DNA of 60,481 nucleotides, taken from Oscillospiraceae bacterium (GTDB lineage Bacteria; Bacillota; Clostridia; Oscillospirales; Oscillospiraceae). The notes under the pieces were generated by a model. The model saw only the letters and a list, made by a program, of their open reading frames with translations, did no database searches and was not told the origin of the DNA. Positions 24,314-32,046 of the stretch are shown piece by piece (position 1 is the first letter of the stretch; each line of letters opens with the position of its first letter). The position numbers and the translations under genes are program-made. Location of the stretch: positions 1 through 60,481 of the forward strand of contig JAFXTM010000063.1 in NCBI GenBank assembly GCA_017535865.1, read 5' to 3'.

Positions 24314-24318
24314 AAGAA

Positions 24319-24346
24319 AAAGGGTCTGTCCGTTGACAGACCCTTT
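24319..24346. terminator. Terminator between the kinase and NifX-like genes
   Basis: A 12-bp stem, AAAGGGTCTGTC with GACAGACCCTTT. The better T-run (TTTTCTTTTA) is on the minus strand, after the NifX-like gene. Confidence 0.82.
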
Positions 24347-24362
24347 CCAATTGCAAGCTGTT

Positions 24363-24821
24363 TCACCAATTGTCCTCTCCGCCGTCGTACCCGCCGTCAC
24401 CGCAGCCACAGCCGCAGCCTCCGCCGCAGGAGCAGCCGCCGTCCTCGCTCTCTCCGCCGCAACAGCCGCCCCCGCAGGAGCAGCCGCCCCCGTACTCGTT
24501 CCCAGGCGCGACGGGAAGCTGTCCGGTGACGAGCAGGTCGGAAGCGGTATCGGCGTCGCCGGAATACCCCACGACCGGTACGATCCCATAGGCAAGCAGC
24601 GCCGTTTTAGCCTCCGGGCCCATATTCCCGACGATCACAGCGGCTACCCCCAAGTCTCTCATAAGGTCCGCCATCGCCTGATGGCCCTGACGCTCCCCCG
24701 TTTCGACCAGTGTTTTCTTACAGTCGGTGACGTATTCGCCGTACTCATAGACGGCAAATACACCGCAATGTCCAAAGTGGCCGAAAATCTCACCGTTATC
24801 GTAAGCTACCGCAACTTTCAT
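24363..24821 (-). CDS. NifX/NifB-type dinitrogenase cofactor-family protein with Cys/Gly tail
   Basis: 152 residues. About 1-105 is the small domain of the dinitrogenase iron-molybdenum cofactor family (MKVAVAYDNGEIFGHFGHC, then AVIVGNMGPEAKTALLAYGI). Residues about 108-152 are almost only Gly, Cys and acidic residues with nine cysteines in Cys-Ser-Cys and Cys-Gly-Cys steps, ending in DNW. In known relatives such proteins bind iron-sulfur clusters or heterometal clusters. Its start overlaps the Mrp gene stop by four bases, which links it to cluster handling. There is no nitrogenase gene in the window. The tail may be a metal-binding or flexible docking segment. Confidence 0.85.
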   Translation of the reverse strand: MKVAVAYDNGEIFGHFGHCGVFAVYEYGEYVTDCKKTLVETGERQGHQAMADLMRDLGVAAVIVGNMGPEAKTALLAYGIVPVVGYSGDADTASDLLVTGQLPVAPGNEYGGGCSCGGGCCGGESEDGGCSCGGGCGCGCGDGGYDGGEDNW

Positions 24822-25651
24822 TCCTTCTGTCCCTTTTCAATATAATCGGCCAGACCGGCGAGCTGGTCGCCGGGTACGGATTCCACCTCGCCCGCGTCCA
24901 CCATGGCGGCGACGACCGGGTCGATAGGCAGGCGCGTGAAGTGCTCGATGCCGAATTCCTTTCCGACGGCCTCCACCCTGCTCTCTCCGAAAACGGCGTG
25001 TTCTTTTCCGCAGTCGGGGCATTTGAAGTAGGACATATTCTCCACAAGGCCCAAGACCGGAACGTTCATCATTTCGGCCATTCGGACAGCCTTGGCCACG
25101 ATCATTCCGACAAGATCCTGCGGCGTCGTCACGATCACGACGCCATCGATGGGCAAAGACTGGAAGACCGTCAAAGGCACATCGCCCGTTCCGGGAGGCA
25201 GGTCAACAAACATATAATCCACGTCCTGCCACAGCACGTCGCTCCAGAACTGGGTAACCGCGCCGGCGATCACCGGTCCGCGCCAAACGACAGGCTCTGT
25301 CTCATTCTCCAGAATAAGGTTGATGGACATCACCTGTATTCCGCTGTGCGTGGTAACGGGGAGCAGGAATTCATCCGTACCCATCGCTTTGGCGGTGATG
25401 CCGAAGGATTTGGGGATGGAGGGGCCGGTAATATCCGCATCGAGAACGGCGCAGCGGTGTCCGCGGCGCTGCATCTCAGAGGCGAGAAGGCTGGTCACAA
25501 GAGATTTGCCGACGCCGCCCTTGCCGCTGACGACGCCGATCACTTTATCTACGCGGGAATAAGGATTGAGCTCCTTCAAAAAGCTCTGCGGTTCCGTACG
25601 CTCGCCGCAGTTCTGCGAGCAGCTGGAACAGTCATGGGTGCATTCGCTCAT
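24818..25651 (-). CDS. Mrp/NBP35-type iron-sulfur cluster carrier ATPase
   Basis: 277 residues. An N-terminal cluster motif has Cys4, Cys8, Cys11 and Cys15 (ECTHDCSSCSQNC). The deviant P-loop VSGKGGVGKS ends at residue 50, with switch motifs DADITGPS and VDLPPGTGD, and a later CxxC in YFKCPDCG. These proteins bind and hand over [4Fe-4S] clusters using ATP. The ATG at 25651 is preceded by AAAGGAA and yields the N-terminal cysteine set directly. It is followed by the NifX-like gene with overlapping ATGA, so the two probably form a cluster transfer pair. Confidence 0.93.
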   Translation of the reverse strand: MSECTHDCSSCSQNCGERTEPQSFLKELNPYSRVDKVIGVVSGKGGVGKSLVTSLLASEMQRRGHRCAVLDADITGPSIPKSFGITAKAMGTDEFLLPVTTHSGIQVMSINLILENETEPVVWRGPVIAGAVTQFWSDVLWQDVDYMFVDLPPGTGDVPLTVFQSLPIDGVVIVTTPQDLVGMIVAKAVRMAEMMNVPVLGLVENMSYFKCPDCGKEHAVFGESRVEAVGKEFGIEHFTRLPIDPVVAAMVDAGEVESVPGDQLAGLADYIEKGQKE

Positions 25652-25753
25652 GTCAATAGTTCCTTTCCTTTGCTGTAATAGCTTTTTCACACCGGATTCC
25701 ATTATACCGCTTTTGATCAAATAGTCAACTCATGCACCGCAGCTCACTGCAGG

Positions 25754-25783
25754 TTGTCTTGTAATACGACATTGTGGTATAAT
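25754..25783 (+). promoter_or_regulatory. Promoter of the FHA-FtsW/PBP operon
   Basis: TTGTCT (25754-25759), 18-base spacer, perfect TATAAT (25778-25783). Confidence 0.6.
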
Positions 25784-25820
25784 AGAATATAATACGAACA
25801 CAAAAGGAGGTGAGGTCTCG

Positions 25821-27560
25821 TTGGATCAGTTTGCGTCCTACATGATGACATTCTCCAAATTTGTCATGATTATCCTTTCCGCATCCATCATGGTCCGCTG
25901 CATCCGTTCCATGCTCCGTGAAAAATACGAGCCGGAGACATGGGCGTATTTGCGCGTCGGCCGGGAGACCTTGCCTGTCCGCCACTGGGAGAATCTCATC
26001 GGTCGTTCCCGGTCAGCCGACATCCGGCTGGATCTGGAAAAAATCAGCCGCGTTCACGCCGTTCTCAGCCGCAACGACCGTGGGAACTGGGTCGTATACG
26101 ATATCTTCTCCAAGGGCGGGGTGTGGGTAAACGGTCTGAAAGTTTCCCCGCGCGGCATTCTGCTTCAGGACGGCGACGTCATAAACCTCGCCGGCCACAC
26201 GGCGCGCTTTCTCGCGATCCCCCCGGAAAAGCGCGACAAGTTGGAGGCAAAGCGCCAGCCGGCCGGAAAAGTCTCTCCTACGCTCACGTTGCTGGAGCTG
26301 ACGGTGTTTCAGCTGTTTCTGCTCATGCAGCATGCCTTCAACGCCAAGGAAGAACATCTGCCTGCCATCGCGCTGGCTTTCGTCTCACTGATCGCGCTCG
26401 AGTGGAGCGTATACAACGCCATGCGGGTGATCGGCCGCATGGGCTTCGAGGTGGAGACTCTTGCCTTTTATCTCACCACGCTTGGCATGTCTGTCGCCGC
26501 CAGCTCCACACCGGAGGATATGTATAAGCAGATCCTGCTTACCGCCGCCGCCGTTTTTCTGTTTGTTCTGGGCGGTTGGTGGCTCCGCAATCTCCACCGC
26601 ACCTCCGTTCTTCGCATTCCGATCGCAGGCGCTGCGCTGCTTTTGCTCGCTGTCAATGTTGTAGCAAGCGACGTCGTGCTCGGCGCGCGGAACTGGCTGG
26701 AATTCGGCGGCTACTCCTTCCAGCCCTCCGAGCTTGTCAAGGTCGCGTATATCTACGTCGGTGCCTCGACCCTGGATCTGGTTTTCCGCCGGCGCAACCT
26801 GTTCAGCTTCATCGTCTTTTCCGCGACCTGTGTCATCGCCCTCGCGCTGATCGGAGACTTTGGAACGGCGCTCGTCTTCTTCGTGACCTTTCTTGTCATT
26901 TCTTTTCTGCGTTCCGGTTCGATCGCCACGGTCTTTCTGGCGATCTCGGGCGCTGGCCTTGCCGGTTTTCTGGCAGTCAGCATCCGTCCCTATATCGCGC
27001 AGCGCTTCGCCTCCTGGGGGCATGTCTGGGAGGACATCTACGACACCGGCTACCAGCAGACACGTGCCATGTCGGCGGCGGCCTCAGGCGGACTCTTTGG
27101 AAAGGGCGCGGGTGCCGGCTGGCTGAAGAGCGTCTTTGCCGCCAATACTGACATGGTCTTTGCCATGGTCTGTGAGGAGCTTGGTCTGGTGATCGCGCTC
27201 TGCATGGTGCTGGCGCTTCTGACGCTGACATTCTTCGCCATGCGCAGCGCGGGCAGCGGACGCTCCGCCTACTACGCCATCGCTGCCTGCGCCACGATGA
27301 GCCTGCTGCTCACACAGCTTGCGCTGAACGTGTTCGGATCGCTGGACCTGCTTCCATTCACCGGCGTGACCTTTCCCTTTGTCTCGCGCGGCGGTTCCTC
27401 ACTTCTCTCCTGCTGGATGCTTATGGCCTTTCTCAAAAGTGCGGACAGCCGCCGGGAGGCCAGCTTCGCCGTACGTCCGGTAAACCGGATGAACGATCTT
27501 TCCCCTCGGCCGGAATACGGTCCGGAGGAGTCCCGTCTTCCCGAGGAGGTGCGCCGATGA
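25821..27560 (+). CDS. FHA domain fused to FtsW/RodA/SpoVE-family glycosyltransferase
   Basis: SEDS-family proteins polymerise lipid II into glycan strands. The 579 residues have a membrane helix at about 9-27, a forkhead-associated domain at about 42-135 (LIGRSRSADIRLDLEKISRVHA, then FSKGGVWVNG), and about ten helices from 150 on with the SEDS landmarks GARNWLEFGGYSFQPSELVK, GDFGTALVFF and PFVSRGGSSLL. An FHA domain reads phosphothreonine, so wall synthesis may be tied to a PASTA-type Ser/Thr kinase. The start is a TTG at 25821 after a perfect AGGAGGTGA; ATG codons further in would lose the first helix. It overlaps the PBP gene by four bases. Confidence 0.92.
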   Translation: MDQFASYMMTFSKFVMIILSASIMVRCIRSMLREKYEPETWAYLRVGRETLPVRHWENLIGRSRSADIRLDLEKISRVHAVLSRNDRGNWVVYDIFSKGGVWVNGLKVSPRGILLQDGDVINLAGHTARFLAIPPEKRDKLEAKRQPAGKVSPTLTLLELTVFQLFLLMQHAFNAKEEHLPAIALAFVSLIALEWSVYNAMRVIGRMGFEVETLAFYLTTLGMSVAASSTPEDMYKQILLTAAAVFLFVLGGWWLRNLHRTSVLRIPIAGAALLLLAVNVVASDVVLGARNWLEFGGYSFQPSELVKVAYIYVGASTLDLVFRRRNLFSFIVFSATCVIALALIGDFGTALVFFVTFLVISFLRSGSIATVFLAISGAGLAGFLAVSIRPYIAQRFASWGHVWEDIYDTGYQQTRAMSAAASGGLFGKGAGAGWLKSVFAANTDMVFAMVCEELGLVIALCMVLALLTLTFFAMRSAGSGRSAYYAIAACATMSLLLTQLALNVFGSLDLLPFTGVTFPFVSRGGSSLLSCWMLMAFLKSADSRREASFAVRPVNRMNDLSPRPEYGPEESRLPEEVRR

Positions 27561-28855
27561 AAAAGATCACAACGCGCGCTGCCTCTGTGCTGCTTCTGGC
27601 CATGCTCGTCATCATGGGTATGAACGTCTATATCCTGCGCTACATCGATCAGGGGCGAAGCTGGGCGCTGACCTTTGCGCGGCTCAACACAGAATCGACC
27701 GGTACCGTGCTCGACCGCAACGGCGAGCTCCTCGCATACTTCGACGCCAATCGCAACGATTACAGCAGCGACCAGACGACCCGCATCGCCAACTATCACG
27801 TGACCGGCGATTACTGGGGCCGCACGCCGACCGGCGTCCTGACCGCCTTTTGGAGCGAAATGCAGGGCTACAGTCTGCTGACCGGGACGACACACAACGA
27901 GAACAGCGTTCTGAACCTGACGATCGACGCGCAGTTGAATCGGATCGCCTACTATGCGATCCATGACCAGAAGGCCGCCGTATTGATGATGAACTACAAG
28001 ACGGGCGAGTTGATGGCGATGATCTCCACACCGTCGGTCGATCCCGCCGATCCGGACGAGATTCCCGGCGACGGCGCGTATATCAACCGCTGTCTCTCCG
28101 CCGTCTATGCCCCCGGCTCTGTTTTCAAGCTCGTCACCGCGGCCGCTGCCATTGAGACCATCCCGAACATTTTTGAACGCAGCTTCTATTGCGAAGGCGA
28201 ATATGAGGTTGCAGGCGTGCCAATCACCTGCATCGACGCGCATTACACCCAGACCTTTGAGCAGGCCCTTTCCAACTCCTGCAACATCGCCTTTGCCCAA
28301 ATCGCCATCCGCGTCGGGCAGGATACGATGGTCAAGTATGTACGTGATTTCGGCTTTCTGGACAGGCAGTCGCTCAACGGCATCAAAACGGCCGCCGGGC
28401 GCTTCCCTACCGAGTTTGTCGGTGATCCCGAACTCGGCTGGGCCGGCGTCGGCCAGTCGATCGATCTTGTCTGCCCCTATACCATGCTCCGCTTTGTCGC
28501 GGCAGTCGGAAACGGCGGCGTGCTCTGTGAACCCACGATGCTTCTCAACGGCGAGGAGCCTGTCCGCTCGCGCTTTATGTCCGCCGAGACCGCGGAGCGG
28601 CTGGGTGAAATGATGAATTACAACGTCGTCTCGCATTACGGCGGCGAGGACGTCTTCCCCGGACTGCGCCTCTGTGCCAAAACCGGCACGGCGGAGCGCG
28701 GCGACGGGACGAACAACAGTTGGTTTGCCGGTTTTCTGGACGACGACGCCCACCCCTACGCTTTTGTGGTGCTGGTGGAGGGCGGCAGCTTCGGCATCAC
28801 GTCCGCGGCGCCGATCGCCAACACCCTCCTGCAGGCGGCTGTCAAGAAATACTGA
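27557..28855 (+). CDS. Class B-like penicillin-binding protein (PbpA type)
   Basis: 432 residues. An anchor helix at about 8-27, a short linker, and a transpeptidase domain with SxxK (Ser188 and Lys191, YAPGSVFKL), SxN (ALSNSCNIAF) and KTG (CAKTGTAE). The N-terminal region is short (about 115 residues), as in mycobacterial-type PbpA proteins that pair with an FHA-linked RodA. It cross-links peptidoglycan made by the preceding SEDS protein. The ATG overlaps that stop codon (ATGA), so the pair is made in equal amounts. Confidence 0.93.
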   Translation: MKKITTRAASVLLLAMLVIMGMNVYILRYIDQGRSWALTFARLNTESTGTVLDRNGELLAYFDANRNDYSSDQTTRIANYHVTGDYWGRTPTGVLTAFWSEMQGYSLLTGTTHNENSVLNLTIDAQLNRIAYYAIHDQKAAVLMMNYKTGELMAMISTPSVDPADPDEIPGDGAYINRCLSAVYAPGSVFKLVTAAAAIETIPNIFERSFYCEGEYEVAGVPITCIDAHYTQTFEQALSNSCNIAFAQIAIRVGQDTMVKYVRDFGFLDRQSLNGIKTAAGRFPTEFVGDPELGWAGVGQSIDLVCPYTMLRFVAAVGNGGVLCEPTMLLNGEEPVRSRFMSAETAERLGEMMNYNVVSHYGGEDVFPGLRLCAKTGTAERGDGTNNSWFAGFLDDDAHPYAFVVLVEGGSFGITSAAPIANTLLQAAVKKY

Positions 28856-28867
28856 TGAGGAAAACAC

Positions 28868-30736
28868 ATGGTTGAAGTCTCTGTAAACAATCTTGTCAAA
28901 TCCTTTGAGATCGGCAAGAATATATTGGACGGTCTCAGCTTCACGGTCAACACCGGAGAGCGCGTCGGCATACTCGGCCCCAACGGATGTGGAAAAACCA
29001 CGCTCTTTCGCATCCTGGTCGGCGAGATCGACCGGGACGAGGGTCAGATCTCCGTTGCACAGGGCCGCCGGATCGGGCTCATCTCGCAAATCCCCGTCTA
29101 TCCCGCTGACTGGACAACCGAAGATGTCCTCAAGGATGCGCATCGGCGGCTCTTTGCCATGAGCGAACGTCTGGATACGCTCACGCTGCAGATGGAGACG
29201 GACTTGTCCCCCGCCCTGCTGCAAGAGTATGACCGTCTTTCCGACGAGTTCCGCCGTCTCGGCGGGTATTCGATGGAGGTTGAGCGCAATCGCGTCGCGA
29301 ACGGTCTGCAGATCCCAGCCCTGCAGCGCGCTCAGCTCTTTTCCTCCCTTTCCGGCGGTGAAAAGACGCGCGTGAATCTGGCGCGTCTGATTCTGGAGGA
29401 CACCGATATCCTGCTGCTGGACGAGCCGACGAACCATTTGGATCTGCGCGCGACAGAGTGGCTGGAAGACTATCTTCTGCATTTCAAGGGAACGGTCCTC
29501 ACCATCAGCCACGACCGGTATTTTCTCGACAAGGTCGTGCAGCGCTGCGTAGAGATCAGCGAGGGCAAAGCCGAACTGTACAGCGGGAATTACAGCTTCT
29601 ATGTACAGGAGCGGCAGCGCCGCTTTGAAGAGAAGCTCAAGCAGTATGAGCGTGATCAGGCCAAGGTCGAGCAGCTTACGCGCGCCGCCGAGCAGATGCA
29701 CCTCTGGGCCTTCATGGGTGCCGACAAGCTGCACAAACGCGCCTTTGCCATGGAAAAGCGCATCGAGAAGCTCCAGCAAAGCGAAAAGCCAAAAGAGCAG
29801 AAAAAGCTGAACGTGAAGTTCAAACAGCGCGAATTCAACGGGGACGAGGTACTTGTAATCGAAGACCTTGAGAAGTCTTTCGGGGACAAGGCTCTCTTTC
29901 GGGATCTGTCTCTCACGGTGACGGGCGGCGAGCGCATCGCGCTGATCGGCGATAACGGCACCGGTAAATCCACGCTCTTAAAGCTTATCATGAATCAAGA
30001 GAAACCGAACCGCGGTTTTCTCTATCAGGGTCCGGCCGTGCGCACAGCCTATCTGCCCCAGATCGTGGAATTTTCCGTCGACGAGCGCTCCGCGCTCGAC
30101 ACGATGCTCTACGACGCCAAATGCCAGCCGCAGGAAGCACGCGATCGGCTGGCCGCGTTCGGCTTCCGGGGCGAGTCTGTCTTCACGCCGGTCGGCGCTC
30201 TTTCCGGCGGCGAGCGGAGCCGCCTGAAGCTCTGCATGCTGATGGGGAGCGATATCAACTTTCTGATCCTTGACGAGCCGACTAACCACCTGGATATCGC
30301 CAGCCGCGAATGGATGGAGGACGCGCTCTCCGATTTTGAGCAGACCCTCCTGTTTGTCTCGCACGACCGGTACTTCAGTGAGAAATTCGCGGACCGCATC
30401 TGGGCGCTGAAGGACGGGAGGATCACCGATTATCGCGGCACATATCGGGATTACTGTGCCTGGCGGGACAGACAGGCGCTGCAGCAGGTCGAGGCAAAAA
30501 AACGGCCGTCCGAAAAACGGTCCGAGAAAAAAGCGCACACTCCGAACACGGACAAGCAGCTTGCCAGGATCGAGCGCGAAATCGCGCGACTCGAGGCAAA
30601 GCTCGCCGAGTGGGACACTCTGGCTGAGGAAAACGCCACTGACTATCAGAAATTGATGGAGATCGAAGAACATAAGGAGGAGCTGAACACACAGCTCCTG
30701 GAACTCTATGAAAAATGGGAGGAGCTGAGTACATGA
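28868..30736 (+). CDS. ABC-F family ATPase (ribosome-associated)
   Basis: 622 residues, two ABC cassettes in one chain and no membrane domain. Walker A motifs are GPNGCGKTT and GDNGTGKST, signatures are LSGGEKTRV and LSGGERSRL, and Walker B segments are ILLLDEPTNHLDL and FLILDEPTNHLDI. A linker of about 80 residues between cassettes carries the charged P-site-type arm, and a C-terminal coiled coil occupies about 545-620. ABC-F proteins act on ribosomes in translation control or antibiotic protection. The subclass is not certain. It follows the PBP gene by 12 bases. Confidence 0.93.
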   Translation: MVEVSVNNLVKSFEIGKNILDGLSFTVNTGERVGILGPNGCGKTTLFRILVGEIDRDEGQISVAQGRRIGLISQIPVYPADWTTEDVLKDAHRRLFAMSERLDTLTLQMETDLSPALLQEYDRLSDEFRRLGGYSMEVERNRVANGLQIPALQRAQLFSSLSGGEKTRVNLARLILEDTDILLLDEPTNHLDLRATEWLEDYLLHFKGTVLTISHDRYFLDKVVQRCVEISEGKAELYSGNYSFYVQERQRRFEEKLKQYERDQAKVEQLTRAAEQMHLWAFMGADKLHKRAFAMEKRIEKLQQSEKPKEQKKLNVKFKQREFNGDEVLVIEDLEKSFGDKALFRDLSLTVTGGERIALIGDNGTGKSTLLKLIMNQEKPNRGFLYQGPAVRTAYLPQIVEFSVDERSALDTMLYDAKCQPQEARDRLAAFGFRGESVFTPVGALSGGERSRLKLCMLMGSDINFLILDEPTNHLDIASREWMEDALSDFEQTLLFVSHDRYFSEKFADRIWALKDGRITDYRGTYRDYCAWRDRQALQQVEAKKRPSEKRSEKKAHTPNTDKQLARIEREIARLEAKLAEWDTLAEENATDYQKLMEIEEHKEELNTQLLELYEKWEELST

Positions 30737-31590
30737 ACAACAAGATCTGGGTCATAGCCGCCGTGCTGCTTTTGCTGCTCAGTCTGGGCCTGTATTTCTG
30801 GCTCCCCGGCTCCGGTGAATGGCCGCTGATTCCGGCCGCGCTTGCGTTTCTGTCCCTGCTCGTCCCGCTGAAAAAGCACTGGAAGCTCCTGTGCTCCGCC
30901 CTGATCGCGCTGGCGATCTTTCTGCGTTTTGCCCTGCGCGGTTACGTCTATTGGGGCTACGCCATCGCGTTCGTCGCTTTTCTGATTTTCGCGCACCATG
31001 TCTTTTCTCGCCTTCTCTGGCGCATCCTGCTTGTTTTGACCTGCATCGGTCTCGTTTATTTCTGTATTGTGGAGATACCGATTATCAAAAGCGCCCGCAC
31101 CGACGCGGACGATGAACGACCGTACCTGATTGTCCTGGGCGCGGCGGTCTACGGCGATCAGCCCTCCCTCACGCTGGTCCGTCGTATGGAAGGCGCGCTG
31201 GAATACCTGGAACGATACCCCGATAGCCGCGTGATCGTCTCGGGAGGGATGGGCCCCGGTGAGACCGTCACAGAGGCGCAGGCCATGCACGACTGGCTTG
31301 TGGCGCACGGCGTCGCCGAGGAACGGATCCTGCTCGAAAACAGAGCGACCTCCACGCAGGAGAACCTTTCGTACTCGTTTGCGATCATCCGTGAATGCGG
31401 AGACGATCCGGACAGAAAAGTTGCCATCGTGTCGAGCGCTTATCATCTCTTCCGCGCCAAGTCTATGGCCAGACTGCAGGGGGTAGAGGCCGTCGGCGTG
31501 GCCGCGCCCTGGGGATACCCGATGGTCATGCTGAATTACTTTATTCGCGAAGCTTTCGGCGTGACGCATCTCTGGGTCTTTGGCTGGTAA
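30733..31590 (+). CDS. YdcF/DUF218-family membrane protein
   Basis: 285 residues. About four N-terminal helices (to residue about 112), then a DUF218 domain: YLIVLGAAVYGDQPS, LVRRMEGALEYLERYPDSRVI, VSGGMGPGETVTEAQAM, ENRATSTQENLSYS and VSSAYHLFRAKSMA. Relatives such as SanA and ElyC affect envelope permeability and lipid carrier use. The ATG at 30733 follows GGGAGG and overlaps the ABC-F stop by four bases, making it the last gene of this operon. Its place after SEDS and PBP genes favours an envelope role. Confidence 0.88.
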   Translation: MNNKIWVIAAVLLLLLSLGLYFWLPGSGEWPLIPAALAFLSLLVPLKKHWKLLCSALIALAIFLRFALRGYVYWGYAIAFVAFLIFAHHVFSRLLWRILLVLTCIGLVYFCIVEIPIIKSARTDADDERPYLIVLGAAVYGDQPSLTLVRRMEGALEYLERYPDSRVIVSGGMGPGETVTEAQAMHDWLVAHGVAEERILLENRATSTQENLSYSFAIIRECGDDPDRKVAIVSSAYHLFRAKSMARLQGVEAVGVAAPWGYPMVMLNYFIREAFGVTHLWVFGW

Positions 31591-31625
31591 AGAATCAAGA
31601 ACATTTTGTGGATAAAGACAGAAAA

Positions 31626-31653
31626 GGACCGGAGATCCCGCGATCTCCGGTCC
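31626..31653. terminator. Terminator between ydcF-like and ireB genes
   Basis: A 12-bp stem, GGACCGGAGATC with GATCTCCGGTCC, and a four-base loop. The minus strand continues into TTTTC, so it probably also serves ireB. Confidence 0.82.
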
Positions 31654-31668
31654 TTCATCTGCATGGAT

Positions 31669-31911
31669 TCATTTATCCAGATAGGTACGCAACAGCTCCT
31701 GCATCAGTTCATCCCGGTCGATCCGGCAGATCAGCGTGCGGGCGTTGTTGTAGTTGGTGATGTAAGTGGGGTCCTCCGAAAGCAAATAGCCCACGATCTG
31801 GTTAATGGGGTTGTAACCCTTTACCATCAGGGAGTTATACACAGACGACAGGATCTCACGCATCTCCGCTTTGCTGTCCAGCGCAGTAAATTTTCTGGTC
31901 GCATCTTCCAT
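31669..31911 (-). CDS. ireB: IreB-family regulatory phosphoprotein (UPF0297)
   Basis: 80 residues that follow UPF0297 closely: LSSVYNSLMVKGYNPINQIVG, YLLSEDPTYITNYNNARTLI and DRDELMQELL. In enterococci IreB is phosphorylated on N-terminal threonines by the PASTA kinase IreK and negatively affects cephalosporin resistance; Thr5 and Thr9 could be the acceptors here. In most Firmicutes it lies between alaS and the ruvX-like gene. Here it stands alone, downstream of the wall synthesis operon on the opposite strand. Confidence 0.93.
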   Translation of the reverse strand: MEDATRKFTALDSKAEMREILSSVYNSLMVKGYNPINQIVGYLLSEDPTYITNYNNARTLICRIDRDELMQELLRTYLDK

Positions 31912-32046
31912 GACTCGTCCCCCCTTAATTCGAATGGATTGATTTCATTATAGCAGGAATATTCTACAAGTAAAGTCGAAAATGGGGAGAAAACCTTAAA
32001 AAACCTTAATTTTTTCCGTCAGATGGGGGATGCTGTTGAGAAAGAC

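Noticed and set aside
24363-24510. Gly/Cys-rich reading as a separate metallothionein or bacteriocin precursor
   Set aside because: It is in frame with and directly attached to the NifX-like domain, with no start or ribosome binding site of its own.
27272-29779. An 835-residue open frame on the minus strand across the SEDS, PBP and ABC-F genes
   Set aside because: It crosses three well-supported genes and has no recognisable domain. Codon bias of the real genes keeps this frame open.
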